Positions 1 to 10,650 of a DNA stretch of 64,000 nt are shown here, piece by piece. Source of the DNA: Ampullaceana balthica (taxonomy: Eukaryota; Mollusca; Gastropoda; Lymnaeidae); contig CALYLW010000985.1 in NCBI GenBank assembly GCA_944989445.1, forward strand, positions 183,950 through 247,949. Direction: 5' to 3'. Under the pieces are notes generated by a model. It saw only the letters and a list, made by a program, of their open reading frames with translations, had not been told where the DNA came from and did no database searches. A program made the position numbers and the translations under genes. How positions within the stretch are numbered: the stretch's first letter is position 1; each line of letters opens with the position of its first letter.

Positions 1-560
1 GGGGGGGGGTCAGCTGTTACGTCCTTTAGGGGGCCAGATAGCTGAGAGGGTCTTCCGGGAAGACCCATGAAGAGCACTAGGCTCGGGGCTTCTGATTTTC
101 TTCCACATGTAGATCATATTATTTTATGAGATCTCTTCGTCATAACCAGCATGATATTTGTGTGATAGGTCTATACAATTATTTCTGTATCCTCTGACTA
201 ATTTCTAGACTCACTTATAGCTCAAGTGCATATTTATACATTTGATATTAAAATTACCATTATTCCACAAAGGGAAGTATTTTTTTATAATAAGCTTCCT
301 ATGCCCTGTTATCAAATGCACGAAATGAACATACTTGCATACGTTTAGATTTTTAATTGGGATATAACTAATTAATGTTGATGAAATTTCTGAATAAGCA
401 TTTACAAACACAATTGCATATGTCAGTTTTTACATTAATTATGATGATAAAAATGTATATTTACACGATTAATAATGAGAACATTCAAAGGAGTCATCCT
501 TATTTTAATCCAACAGAATAAGCAAAATATTTTTTAGTTGCCTTTATACCTATTCACAGA
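1..560. other. AT-rich noncoding stretch
   Basis: The window opens with a run of nine G, then AT-rich DNA with no codon-like composition, no recognisable domain in any frame and no repeat partner that I could find in the window. Short open frames here are chance. Confidence 0.6.
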
Positions 561-612
561 GGCGTCACTAGGGTTTGTGTCACACAGTGCGATAACGTGT
601 GGTGTCACCCAG
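557..612 (+). repeat. Possible DNA-transposon terminus
   Basis: This GC-richer patch holds GAGGCGTCACTAGGG followed by GTGTCAC repeats, a layout typical of transposon ends. A similar patch in the opposite orientation, ending CCCTAGTGACTCCTC, lies at about 20600-20660. No partner terminus or target duplication was found, so the boundaries are unknown. Confidence 0.3.
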
Positions 613-962
613 TAAAGACCTACCCAAAAAATCTTTCCTATTTGAAAGAAATGTTTCTGTATAAAAGTTCTTAATTAAATTGTCGATTTTGTGGATTAAA
701 CTCAATTTTGTGTATAATAAGAGATTCAAATTCTGTTTCTTTTTTAAACTTAATGAAAAAAAAGCCTTCAAAAGCATAATTAAATCAACATACCGTATAT
801 ACTCGCATATAAGCATCAATTGCTTATAAGCAGATCCCTTAAAACTGTTTTAACTTGGCCAATTTTTGCAAAAATATGCACATATGCCGAACTCAAAATG
901 TTTTAATTTTTACCACGTTTTTGCCACGTTTTTATTATCTTGCTTTCTTTCCTGTCCGGTTC

Positions 963-1200
963 CTGTCCTCAAAATATCAAATTTTCCAACTTAAAATTTA
1001 ACCATTTATGATGGTCCCTACAGATCTCAAAATTGTACACCCACATATAGATCTTGGATGACAATGCATTGTTTCTAAATTTCAGATCGAACGAATGTAC
1101 CGTAATTAAATTAAGCATTTTTAGTATATCTCGATATAGCGTCTGTGTCCATCTACTATTGTTGACATCCACGTGCCACCGATGACCATCGATAACCACA
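963..1200 (-). repeat. Interspersed repeat R1, copy 1
   Basis: Read on the minus strand this matches 56285-56520 and 3520-3760. Shared landmarks are a CACGTGG-type motif, a GACACAGACGCTATAT-like block, GATCGAT-like sequence, ATGCATTGTCATCCAAGATC and a GAGATCTCTAGGACC-like end. The three copies are clearly diverged. I cannot assign the family, and no coding capacity is visible. Confidence 0.55.
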
Positions 1201-1299
1201 TCCTTGTGTTTACAGCAAGGGGAGTTCAGTCAGTTTGTGTCTGTAAATATTTGTCACCCGATGCGTTTAAAGAAATAAAATGTTTGATATACTCTATGA

Positions 1300-1655
1300 T
1301 TTTACACTTAGACCAAAAAGAACAAAAATAAATAGAGGTAAAATAAGATTTTTAAAAAAACACAAATTTTATAAGTGGACTAAAAAGAAGAAAATAATTT
1401 TACAACTTATAATTTCAAGTACTTTGATTTAATATGACTAAAAACGTGGGGCGGGCGCTTATGATGTTTTACATATGCAGTTTACTCATTCTCTGACTTA
1501 TAGATCCCCACGTTTTTAGGCATATTAAAAAGTACTTGGACTTATAAGTTTTATATTATTTTCTTCTTTTTAGTCCACTTATAAAAACGTAGTTTTTAAA
1601 ATTATTGTTACCTCTATTTTTTACTCTATACTTTTGGTTCCTAAAACTTTGTTAC
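1300..1655. repeat. Large imperfect inverted repeat (foldback)
   Basis: The left arm (about 1300-1452) and the right arm (about 1507-1655) are reverse complements over roughly 115-150 bp with scattered mismatches. They share the blocks TAAAAACGTGGGG / CCCCACGTTTTTA and ATAAGTGGACTAAAAAGAAG on opposite strands. The loop of about 54 bp contains GGCGGGCGCTTATG. The structure suits a foldback transposon or a MITE with long inverted arms. No flanking target duplication was identified. Confidence 0.7.
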
Positions 1656-1659
1656 TATA

Positions 1660-2372
1660 ATGATGTAAAATACTTACTTTTATGTTACAATCCGTAAACA
1701 AGGCTTGGGCTTGCGGTGACGCCCACATGATTGGTAGATAAGTGGTTTAAGGGGATTCCTGCATTCCCTTGAGCCTGTTATTTCTAAGAAATCAGTGTAA
1801 AGATGACGTCGGCGGCACTGCTAGCTGTGGGATTGTTTATGGATCGCCACTGGTACACACTAAACAACACGGTCGCGTCACTCTCCCTTTATTCTACGCA
1901 TTTGCTTATAGAGTATGTCTAAACACAAAGCTATGTTTGATTACACTTTTAGAGAGAATTCCTATATTGTTAGATTATAAAAAAAAATAGATACAGGAAC
2001 ACACAATGTGCATATACAGAAATAATTGTGTCATTACACTGCATGAGATTGTTATTATAGTACTAGCTAGGAAAGCATAGATATAGGAAATGTATTATGT
2101 TTTTTAGTACTTTTTATTAATTTTATTCTATATGTTACTAAAAAATGAATTCTCAATGGTAATATTTTAAAAACAGTATTATTATGAACAATGCTTGCAT
2201 TAAATTCTTAGAAATAACTTATTACTAACATGGTAATTATAATTGTATTTATTATTGGCGTGTGAACTATTTTTAACGGAGAATACAATATCACCCAAAT
2301 CTCCTAATTTATTGAAAATAATTATAATAATGTATAATTTATTTATAAATCATGGTACCAGTTAGTAGAGAT
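1660..2372. other. Noncoding, with a GC-richer patch at 1700-1920
   Basis: The patch at about 1700-1920 is less AT-rich than its surroundings and keeps an open frame from 1769 to 1990, but I do not recognise any product. It may be a decayed element. The rest is AT-rich with nothing identifiable. Confidence 0.45.
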
Positions 2373-2640
2373 TAGAGCTGCACCAGATTCACTGGAAATC
2401 CTGTTGGTTCCGGATTTGTTTGGATTTATTAAGTAAAACGCAGTTTGGGTCAGATTTGTAAAAATGGCTGGATTCCGGATTTTCCGGAGCTATTACATAT
2501 ATTTTTTTTAATGTGTTATCAATGTATAGGCCAGCCGGATTTTGCCGTATTTATGAAGGGAAATCTTGCCAGAGCTGGAGCCAGATTTGTAAAAATGGCC
2601 GGATTTGAAGGAGACGGAGCCTAAATCCGTTATACCCCTA
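2373..2640. mobile_element. hAT-type MITE, about 270 bp, degraded
   Basis: The left end reads TAGAGCTGCACCAGATT and the reverse complement of the right end reads TAGGGGTATAACGGATTT, both close to hAT termini of the TAGGG-gtgcaccGGAT kind. The flanking 8-mers GTAGAGAT and GAAGAGAC match at six positions, consistent with an old 8-bp target duplication. An internal motif (TTTGTAAAAATGGC plus CGGATT) occurs twice, near 2456 and 2587. No transposase sequence is present. Confidence 0.6.
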
Positions 2641-3480
2641 GAAGAGACAATTATATAAGTAGAGCAACAAGGAAAAACAGAAACAAAATTAAGCTACCAC
2701 ATATTTATGAACTTTACTAAACATAAATTTATTAATTAGTGTGTATGGTTTTTATTTTAAGTGTTTAAATATTTCTAAAAAAAAACTTGTAAATTTAACT
2801 TCTAATTTGTGTTCTATTTTATTTGAAAAAGATATGACTATTTTTTTTTCATTTTTTAATTAGGTTAACCCGGTAGTTACGAATATGTAATGGCCCCATA
2901 CAGAGGTGCTGCTAGTAAAGGAGATAAAGATATTACAAATGAAACTAAAGTTAACAATGTTGACTTAAATACCAGATGTTTAATGGCAATATTTTTGCAT
3001 TGGTAAAAAAAGAGTCTTTGTCTTATTGATTTTAAACAAAACTAGTTTTATTATTTTTTTTTACGTTTTCTTGAGATTGCAAACCACTCATATTACTATC
3101 AATAACATTGTGTATGCTAATATACGTACATTTGAATGATGTAATTGTATGTTATGGACATGTCATAGGCTAAAATAATTGAAGGTTTATACTAATTCTT
3201 AAGTAGTATAATGTCACTGTAAAATATCTAGTGATTTTGCCCTACTTTTGCCTTTTCATTTTAAAAGCAAAGACATCGTAAAGTACAGAAATGAACAACA
3301 TCTACACATATATTATCTTTTGAATCGGCAATACCTAATTTGTTGAACACTCTTACGAAATGTTAAAAAGAATGTGGAAAATTAAACAATCCCCCGTAAA
3401 AACAAAATATTTAGACTATAAATCTCCTATATATGAGACATAACTAAACGTATTGATTATGTTCAAACGCGACAAACATA
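2641..3480. other. AT-rich noncoding stretch
   Basis: No domain, RNA gene or clear repeat was seen. A short minus-strand similarity near 3430-3470 to the end of the hAT relic at 45290-45350 (a GAGACATAACTAAA block) may be a transposase crumb or chance. Confidence 0.5.
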
Positions 3481-3499
3481 TTCAGACTGATACAGACTG

Positions 3500-3760
3500 A
3501 TATCCACTTGCTTTAAAACCGGGGGAAGGGGGAGGAAGTGTGGACATCGATGGGTGGCGTCAACGCGTGAACTCAACTGGCACGTGGCAGAAAAACAAAA
3601 AAACTCTAAAATTGAATTACATATGTTATATAGAGATAAACTAAAAATGAATTAATTTAATTACAATACGTTCGATCGATCTAAAATTTTGATACGATGC
3701 ATTGTTTGGTGAAAAAAGTCTATGTGCAAAATTTCACCTTGATAGCATCACGGGAAGTGT
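3500..3760 (+). repeat. Interspersed repeat R1, copy 2
   Basis: Shares CACGTGG, ATAGAGATAAACTAAAAATG, TCGATCGATC and TTGATACGATGCATTG with the copy at 56285-56520, and more distantly with 963-1200. The 3' part, around AAGTCTATGTGCAAAATTTC, differs from the other two copies. Confidence 0.5.
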
Positions 3761-3810
3761 GTCATTTTTTACTTTTGTTTTTTACTCCCGCCAGCCTGCC
3801 AGACGACAAA

Positions 3811-3814
3811 CGAC

Positions 3815-3857
<43 letters not shown>
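3811..3857. repeat. (GA)n microsatellite
   Basis: A GA run with a few interruptions, directly after repeat R1 copy 2. Open frames through it on both strands are low-complexity artefacts. Confidence 0.95.
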
Positions 3858-3858
<1 letters not shown>

Positions 3859-3859
3859 G

Positions 3860-6273
3860 GCGGTGAAGTTATTATAAGGGATTTAAAATGAAACAACTGA
3901 ATAATTTGAATATTAAAAAAAATAATAATAGAGTGTTTCAATAACAAGGGGCAACAAACATTCTAGTCTAGCTTGAATAGTTCTGGCGCTACAGAAAAAA
4001 ACAAATCATTCATTCAATCATTTATAGTCGGGCTATGAACCGAGGTTTAAAAGAAAAAGAAACTCTAAGTGTAGTCAATTTTTTTTTAAAGTAATAATAA
4101 TACAAAAAATCATATCACTATTCTTGCTATCTCAACGGCACTTTTCATGGTTTATTTACCATGATAATGCTATTAACGTTTTACAGCGCCTATCATTTCA
4201 TCTCTTCAATGGGACTGTCAAGCTCTCCGTTTGGATCCGTCTATAATGAGCCTTTTGTATGCCACAACCATGTGAATCTTTGCGTAATTCAAATTAGGTT
4301 ATATGTTTCTCTGACAAGTAGTGTATTTATTAAACATGCATAGCAAACTATTTATTTAGTGCATTATCATGGTATCTAATGCTACTCAATCTTCCAACTT
4401 GGAAAATTTAAATATGCGCCTTTGATTAAACCATATGGTTTTAAAAAAGAACTATGCACTAGTCAGGAGAGGTTATGTTAATTTTTGTCTACGTCGGCCC
4501 CCCTTTTATAAATCCATCCTTTGTAAACCAGTTTTTTAAAAAGATATACGTACGTAAAGCTTTTATTTGCTATGGTGATTTCATCGATCAAATCTTTCAA
4601 CTACATCTCAATAACATCATCAAATATCTTTTGTGATACCTCTATAACCTTTATACACCTTAAATCTTCAGCTGGATAAAAGTTTCTCGTGACCACCTGA
4701 ATATGAAAAACCTATTCAGTACTTATATCCTCTCAAGTTAATGACATTTTAGATTTCCCCGATATTCCTCATCGACCGCTTCATCTATTGATCACGACTA
4801 AGACCTATTGAACTTCAGAAAAGGGTAGGTACAAATATTCACACCTGTTAACCCCACTTTCATCGAAGTTTCAAATACAATCTTTCAAACCTGAAATCAT
4901 TCACAGCGCTGCTGCCTTTCAAATATTCTATGACCATCTATATAATATAATACATTGTACTACGAGGCGTGTTATACGTAAGTAATGCCGTGTCACGATT
5001 CATTTAACTTTACGTTTTTTCAGAATGTTTTTCAGTGTTTAGCACCCTTATGAGACTTTTGATTTAAATGGTCCAAGGCCATTGATTTAATCTTTTTGAA
5101 GCCACTCATGAAGAATTTAAATTTACATACGACATTGTTATATAAGAAATAGTTTTTCTGTAACATAAATGCAAAAAAAAATTAATAGAAATAGTTCTTA
5201 GTTCACTTTTTCTATAAAATTTATCGGATTTTTAATAATAAAACTGCAATAAAAGTGTGAAATATTGCGAATATGTAGATTCTATGTATATGCATCTTAA
5301 ATGTCTCTCTCCCTCTCTCTCTCTCTTGAATATAATTTTTTTAAAGAACACTGCAATTATTTGTTTGATTTTTATTTACATTTTACGATAAGTTTTCACA
5401 ACACAATCACACAATTGTATGGTATCATGTACCAATATATGATTTCTATGTATATAAGGATCAAATTAATAGTACAATTCTATCCATTTTATGATTAAGT
5501 TGAAACAAAAAAAAATACTAATCCCGATTCGGTCTCTTTCATCGATTTTTTGTTTAAATTTGGAATTATCGTTTTACGAAATGTTTTGAAACATAAGGAA
5601 ACGTTGATTTTGTTTTTAATTTACTGTTTTGTTTACATGGTAAACGACTTTTATCATACCATGTATTGTAAAAATAAAGAAAGTTTCACTTTAATATTTG
5701 CTTTAAATTTTAGTACAATAGAATACTTAGCAGAAACAAACTAAAAGAAAAACAGAAGAAAAAAATGCATTTTTTTCTTGTTTTAAACGTGTCTTGTTGT
5801 CCTTCAGTCGAGTTCTGCTTTTATAATCATACCGATTAACTAATTTCTGATTCTTGGATGCCATATCTAAACACACTGAAAGCTAATTGTCAACATGGAT
5901 TTATTTATTTTTAAAACTGCAATGTAACTTCCGAACTGATTTCATTTGAGATGATATTTTATGTATATATATTATAGGTTTATAGGTATTTGAAAAACAA
6001 TCGTGGTATTTTGAAAGAAAGATTTCGTTTACAAACGGATTAAACTCAATACAATTTCTATCGTTTAATCTAATGTTGAAAATCTATTGAATTATTTGTT
6101 TGACAAGAACACACAATTGAAACATATTTTATTATGAATGAACTCCTTGCTGCTGTGGACGTTTTCCTTTTTGATTTAAACAAAACTTGAATAAAAACAT
6201 AAAGTGCCGTACAGCAAACTAACAGGGTTAATTATAATGAATTTTTTGTGATTTAAGAATGGCACAATTAGTG
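3860..6273. other. AT-rich noncoding stretch with a (CT)n run
   Basis: Apart from a (CT)n run at 5304-5326 I see no gene or firm repeat. A sequence near 4961 (TACGAGGCGTGTTATACG) resembles one end of a mariner-type element, but no partner end was found. Short open frames lack domain-like sequence. Confidence 0.5.
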
Positions 6274-6689
6274 CTTCAGGCCAGTGGCGTAGCGAGGGGG
6301 GGGGGCAGGGGGGACATATGTCCCCGGGCGCTACGTTAGGGGGCGCCAAAATGAGTATTAAAACTCATTACTTAATTTTATTTTGATGTAAACTATTGTA
6401 TCCCAAATACGTTTTCAAGATTGAATTTTGGAGCTCCTTCATTACAAACTAGTTTGCAAGCATGATTTTGGCGCCCCCATTGAGCATTAAGGGGAGCCAT
6501 TCTACTCATAAATATATGACACATCCACAATGATGAATTTCTGATGGCGTTTAAAACAAAAACAGTGAGTTGCTGGGAGTGAAACTAGGTGAGCAGTAAG
6601 AGGCAAAGGCGATTCTATTAATAGAACAGACAGAGACGACACTAAAAACAACCGAAATGACCAAGACAAGAAAAAGGAGTGGCTTAAAG

Positions 6690-7956
6690 CAGGGGTTCTC
6701 AACCTGTGGTCTGCGGAGCACCAGTGGTCCGCGAGCAAAGCATGAAATTTACGCAGTGTATGATTCATCGGGAAAGACTAGCAAGTAAAAGAATTAACGT
6801 AGACTTAAATATATATTTTTAATCTTGCCTAAATAGTAAATTTTAAATTTTATCAAGGCTCGTCTATTAAATTCTCGTCTCTTTGATTTCTTATGTTCGA
6901 ATATAATCTTGAAAATTAACAGTTGCTGATGTGTACTGAAGTTTGCTGGTTATCAGACTGAGAATAACGTGATGACGTAAGAGAGTTTCTTGTAGAAAAA
7001 AGTCAAAGCTTGTTGATCATTTGAACAATAGCTTATGGGTTGCTGTTCTGGCTTATTTGGCTGAAATTTTTGAAGAACTCAATAAACTTAATTCAACTCG
7101 GCAAGGAAAGCAGACACATTTAATTACTCTCAGTGACAAAGTGTCTGCTTTTACGAAAAATCTTGATCTTTAGAAAAGAAGATTATTTCAAGGTACCTTT
7201 GAGATGTTTGATCAATTGTATGAAACCACCGAGAAACCAGAAAATGCTGATATAAATAAACAAACTGTTGATAAATTTGATTTCTGGTCATATTCAATCA
7301 ATGAAGAACCAATTTAAATTCTACGTTTGTGATTTTTAACGTTCAGTGGTTTTTCGTGGGTGTCCAGTCCCAAACTCGGACACATTCACTCATCAAATAA
7401 AAAAAATGGCCAACATCGTAATTAAACCAATTCATTGAACCGTCCAGCAATTCCACTTTGAATATGTTGCATCAGAAAGTGGGTCTAATGAAATTTTGAG
7501 TACTCCTAACTGTCTCAGCTAGCTTTTAAAATACGTTTACCCTTTGCAACTTTGTAAAAATGGATTTTCTGAATTGCTTACAATAAAAAAACAAAACATC
7601 GTTCGTACTAAATAAACTAATACGGCAGTCTTTTTAATACAAACTACTGTTTATGACTTAAAGTTTTTTTTATAGTAAACAAGTATAATTAAATAAGAAG
7701 ACTATGAGACTAATATAAATGACATTTGTTCGTTACAAAAGAAAGCCATTACAATATTGTTTTTGGAGCACGCAAATCGAAGCATATTAGTATAGTTTTA
7801 CTAACTAACAGGTATATTACCTATAGCTAGCTATATACACAGTAAAATTATATTTAACTTTCCAGCACGGCAGTAGAACAATTTTTAGTAGTGGTCCGTA
7901 GCTAAGACACACATTTTTCAAGTGGCTATTGAATCTCAAAAGGTTGAGAACCACTG
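6690..7956 (+). mobile_element. Charlie-like hAT element nested in 6282-10037
   Basis: The terminal inverted repeats are CAGGGGTTCTCAACCTGTGG on the left and CAGTGGTTCTCAACCTTTTG on the reverse strand of the right end. The flanks are GCTTAAAG (6682-6689) and GCTTACAG (7957-7964), an 8-bp target duplication with one mismatch. The insertion splits the outer transposase reading frame. The element is a deletion derivative that keeps only a piece of its transposase. Confidence 0.9.
7036..7317 (+). pseudogene. hAT (ZBED5/FAM200-like) transposase fragment
   Basis: One frame reads AVLAYLAEIFEELNKLN, then TLSDKVSAFTKNLDL, an in-frame stop at 7171, and FEMFDQLYE. Family knowledge: the AYLADIFEHLNxLN...LTEKISAFxxKLxLW stretch belongs to the catalytic region of Charlie-type hAT transposases and the host genes derived from them. 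About 90 codons survive with one internal stop and a terminal stop at 7315. Both sides of the fragment are lost, so it cannot encode an active enzyme. It belongs to the inner element at 6690-7956. Confidence 0.8.
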
Positions 7957-9810
7957 GCTTACAGAATGGTTAATTCGCGTCCGTTTGCTGCATGCTGTGA
8001 CTCTTTTTTTAGAAGATCGTACTTCCCCAATCCCAATGTGGAGGGAGTTAAGTGTGGGAGAGGAGGGAAGGTCTCTCCTCTCACGGGCTTCCATCGGTTT
8101 GTCAAAGCAAGTTGGATTCCTTTCATATGAAACAGCAGACACCGCCTCTCTTTCCTGTCTCTCTGTGATCAAACTTGTTGCTCAATATGATCCACTGTTA
8201 GAAAAACACCTACAACATGCCCGAGATAATCCAGGTTCAGTATATTATTTTTCATCGGAAATCCAAAATGAATTTATCTACCTGCTTACATTGACTGTAA
8301 GGAATCAGCTGTTGAGTGAAATCAGAAAAAAAACAAGTTCTACGGTATCTAACTTGACTCAACATTTGATCTGGGACACCGGGAACAGTTTTCTCAAGTC
8401 ATCAGATTTTTGGATGTGGATTTTCAAACTAAAAAAGTAACCATCAAATAATCATTTTTAGGTTTTGTACAGATACATTCCAAAGACGCAGCAAACCTGC
8501 TTGAAAGAGTTATCGTAGAAAAACTGGAATCTAAGAGCACACCATTAGCCGACTGTCGGTCACAATGTTATGACCATGCTGCTGTAATGACTGGGCATAC
8601 AGCGAATATGTGCCAGAAATCACAGAACATTCTGCATCAACTGTGACAACCACAGCTTAAACTTAGCAAGAGTATACTCAGATAAACAGGATCCAGTTAC
8701 TATCATGTTTTTTTGGAACAGTTGAAAGTATACATTTTTGTTTTCTCTCGCTCAAAAACTCGTTGGGAAGAATTAAAAAGAGTTGTGCCAATCACAATGA
8801 AGAGGGAGTCTGAAACACGTTTGAGTGCACGATCAGAAGATGTTAAAGCTATCTATGAAGACTAGATGAACTGGTAGGGCTGTTGGAAAAATTATTAGAA
8901 CATACAAATATGACGCCTGACACCAGATGTGATGCAGAAGCTTTGCTAGTAGGTATATTAAACTTTAACGTCCTATTTTTGTTAAATTTCTGGAACATCA
9001 TACTTGGGAAAATTGATCGAGTCCAGAAACGGATGTAGAATCCTACTGTGAATTTCAAGGAAGCAGAATTTGATCTTGAATCGTTTGAGCAAGATTTTGT
9101 TAACATTCGTGATAATTTGAGCCAGGTTGCGGTAGACAATGGAAAGGAAGATGCGCAACTTGGGGAATAGAGGTTGACAGAAGGATTAGACGACATCGGA
9201 GGATGCCTGGAGAATTAAGAAGAGATGCAGGACTTTCTGCAGAAGAAGAAATTTCACGTGATATGAACAGCGTAATTGATAGACTCCAAAAAGAGATATT
9301 AATACGGTTTTTACGTCTAAAAACCTATACAACAAATTTGGATTTTTACTAGACGTCAAAAATCTTCTTGCTGAGACAAAAGTCGATAGACTTCGTTAAA
9401 ATTGCTTAGAATTTGCTAATTTCTATGACACTTGCGTCAATGGTCATGAATTGTGCACAGAACCGGAGACTGAAAAATGCTGCTCAGTAACTGGACTGAA
9501 GTTCTACCGGAAACTCTTTTGGATCTTCTTGGTTTTATTGTTTCATATGGAGATGACGTATTTCCGAATCTGCGCATTTCACTTCAAATACTTCTAACAA
9601 TTGCTGTTTCAACTGAAACTATGATCAGTCCTTCAGCAAACTGAATGCTTATTTTGTCTAATTTACGTGATCAATAGGACAAGATCGTCTTAGTGATCTT
9701 GCACTTCTTAGCATCGAAAGAGAAACACTTGAGAATATTAATTTTGACAACGTGATTGACGAGTTTGCGCCATTCAAATCAAGGAGGATCAATTTTTTGT
9801 AGACTATGTC
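7957..9810 (+). pseudogene. Decayed hAT transposase (ZMYM1-like) of the outer element
   Basis: Shifting plus-strand frames keep an ordered set of motifs. First come VIKLVAQYDPLLEKHL and SSEIQNEFIYLL (about 8165-8290, DUF4371-like), then LADCRSQCYDHAAVMTG (about 8549-8600, equivalent to the CRGQGYDNAANMxG catalytic motif), SETRLSARSEDVKAIYED (about 8809-8863), and further on AGLSAEEEI and NKFGFLLDVKNLL. Several stops and frameshifts separate them. Family knowledge places these in ZMYM1/TTF-type hAT transposases, which cut and paste DNA. The N-terminal zinc finger is missing or unreadable left of the inner insertion. The open stretch 7922-8440 starts in the inner element's terminal repeat, so its first codons are not native. 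Confidence 0.85.
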
Positions 9811-10045
9811 TATTCGAATCATGTATATTTAATAGAGGTTTTTTTCAAATAAATTGTTTACAACCGCATAGAGAAATATTATTCTGTATTCTATTTCATT
9901 AAAATACCAAATGCTTCGAAAATGAAACATATAACCGTAAAATTTCAATTTTTTTGGGGGGAGGGGGGGGAGGTCCAACAAGGGGCGCAGATTTAGTGCC
10001 ATGTCCCCGGGCGCACATTACCCTAGCTACGCCACTGCTTCAGGC

Positions 10046-10510
10046 CAACATTAGACAATAGAAGAAAGACGCCTACAAAAGCTGATTCGAAGAGTTTACT
10101 GGGTTCAGCCCTGGCTTGATTACAAATGTTCTTTTGGGTTAAGCCTTGTCGTGAGATTCGTATATGTGACTATTTATACGCAAAATTTAATGTGTTCGTC
10201 TACTACTTTTGACATGTACTTTTTAATGCAATGAATTTCTTTTTTAATGTTATTTATTTCCCAACTAAGTTTATTTTTGCTTCTCTTCACCGTGTTTTTA
10301 TATGGTAAGGTCATATAAAATCGCATATAAATTTAAATGACGTATGTGCACGTGTTTTTTAATAGTTTAACTGATTTTCATGTATTTTTAAAAATATAAA
10401 AATGACCTCGAGTCAAAAGTAAACAAAAAAGCCATGGTATACGCCTACATTTTTGAGGTTTGTAAACATACTTGAATATAAGTGGTTGAAAACACAATGG
10501 ATTACAGAGC
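10046..10510. other. AT-rich noncoding stretch
   Basis: No gene, RNA or repeat partner seen between the hAT element and the weak protease relic. Confidence 0.5.
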
Positions 10511-10511
10511 G

Positions 10512-10650
10512 TCAATGCACTGAGCTTACGAACTGGGTCAGTATTGGCAGCCAGCACGACGGGGATTTAAACAAATGTGACCTGAACTTATAATATGTCA
10601 TAAGTCCCATCTAACACCCAGCCACCACACCATGTGACGATCTTTGTCCC
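10512..10650 (+). pseudogene. Weak relic of an M12B metalloprotease active-site region
   Basis: One plus-strand frame starting near 10514 reads TELTNWVSIGSQHDGD, then NKCDLNL, a stop, and YVISPI. The layout matches the reprolysin zinc-binding region HExxHxxGxxHDG...C followed by the MSP turn, but the first two histidine positions are replaced and stops interrupt the frame. The signal is short and rests on motif order alone. It gains some weight from the stronger relic of the same family at 13826-14486. Confidence 0.4.

Larger units (their letters stand above)
6282..10037 (+). mobile_element. hAT transposon (ZMYM-like type) with a second hAT inside
   Basis: The ends are CAGTGGCGTAGCGAGGG and, on the reverse strand, CAGTGGCGTAGCTAGGG. 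They are flanked by a perfect 8-bp duplication CTTCAGGC at 6274-6281 and 10038-10045, the hallmark of hAT insertion. Of the 3756 bp, 1267 bp plus an 8-bp duplication belong to an inserted element (6690-7956), so the outer element was about 2.5 kb and is internally deleted or decayed. G-runs lie just inside both ends. Transposase remains are in the right half. Confidence 0.93.

Noticed and set aside
3697..3947. Open frames on both strands over the GA run
   Set aside because: They consist largely of RE or SL repeats encoded by the microsatellite.
4955..5010. Possible mariner end (TACGAGGCGTGTTATACG)
   Set aside because: No partner end, no TA duplication pair and no transposase in the neighbourhood.
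6502..6768. 88-codon minus-strand open frame
   Set aside because: It crosses the left boundary of the nested hAT element and shows no conserved motif.
7922..8440. 172-codon open frame taken as an intact gene
   Set aside because: Its first codons come from the inner hAT terminal repeat, and the rest is a DUF4371-like transposase piece with frameshifts further on.
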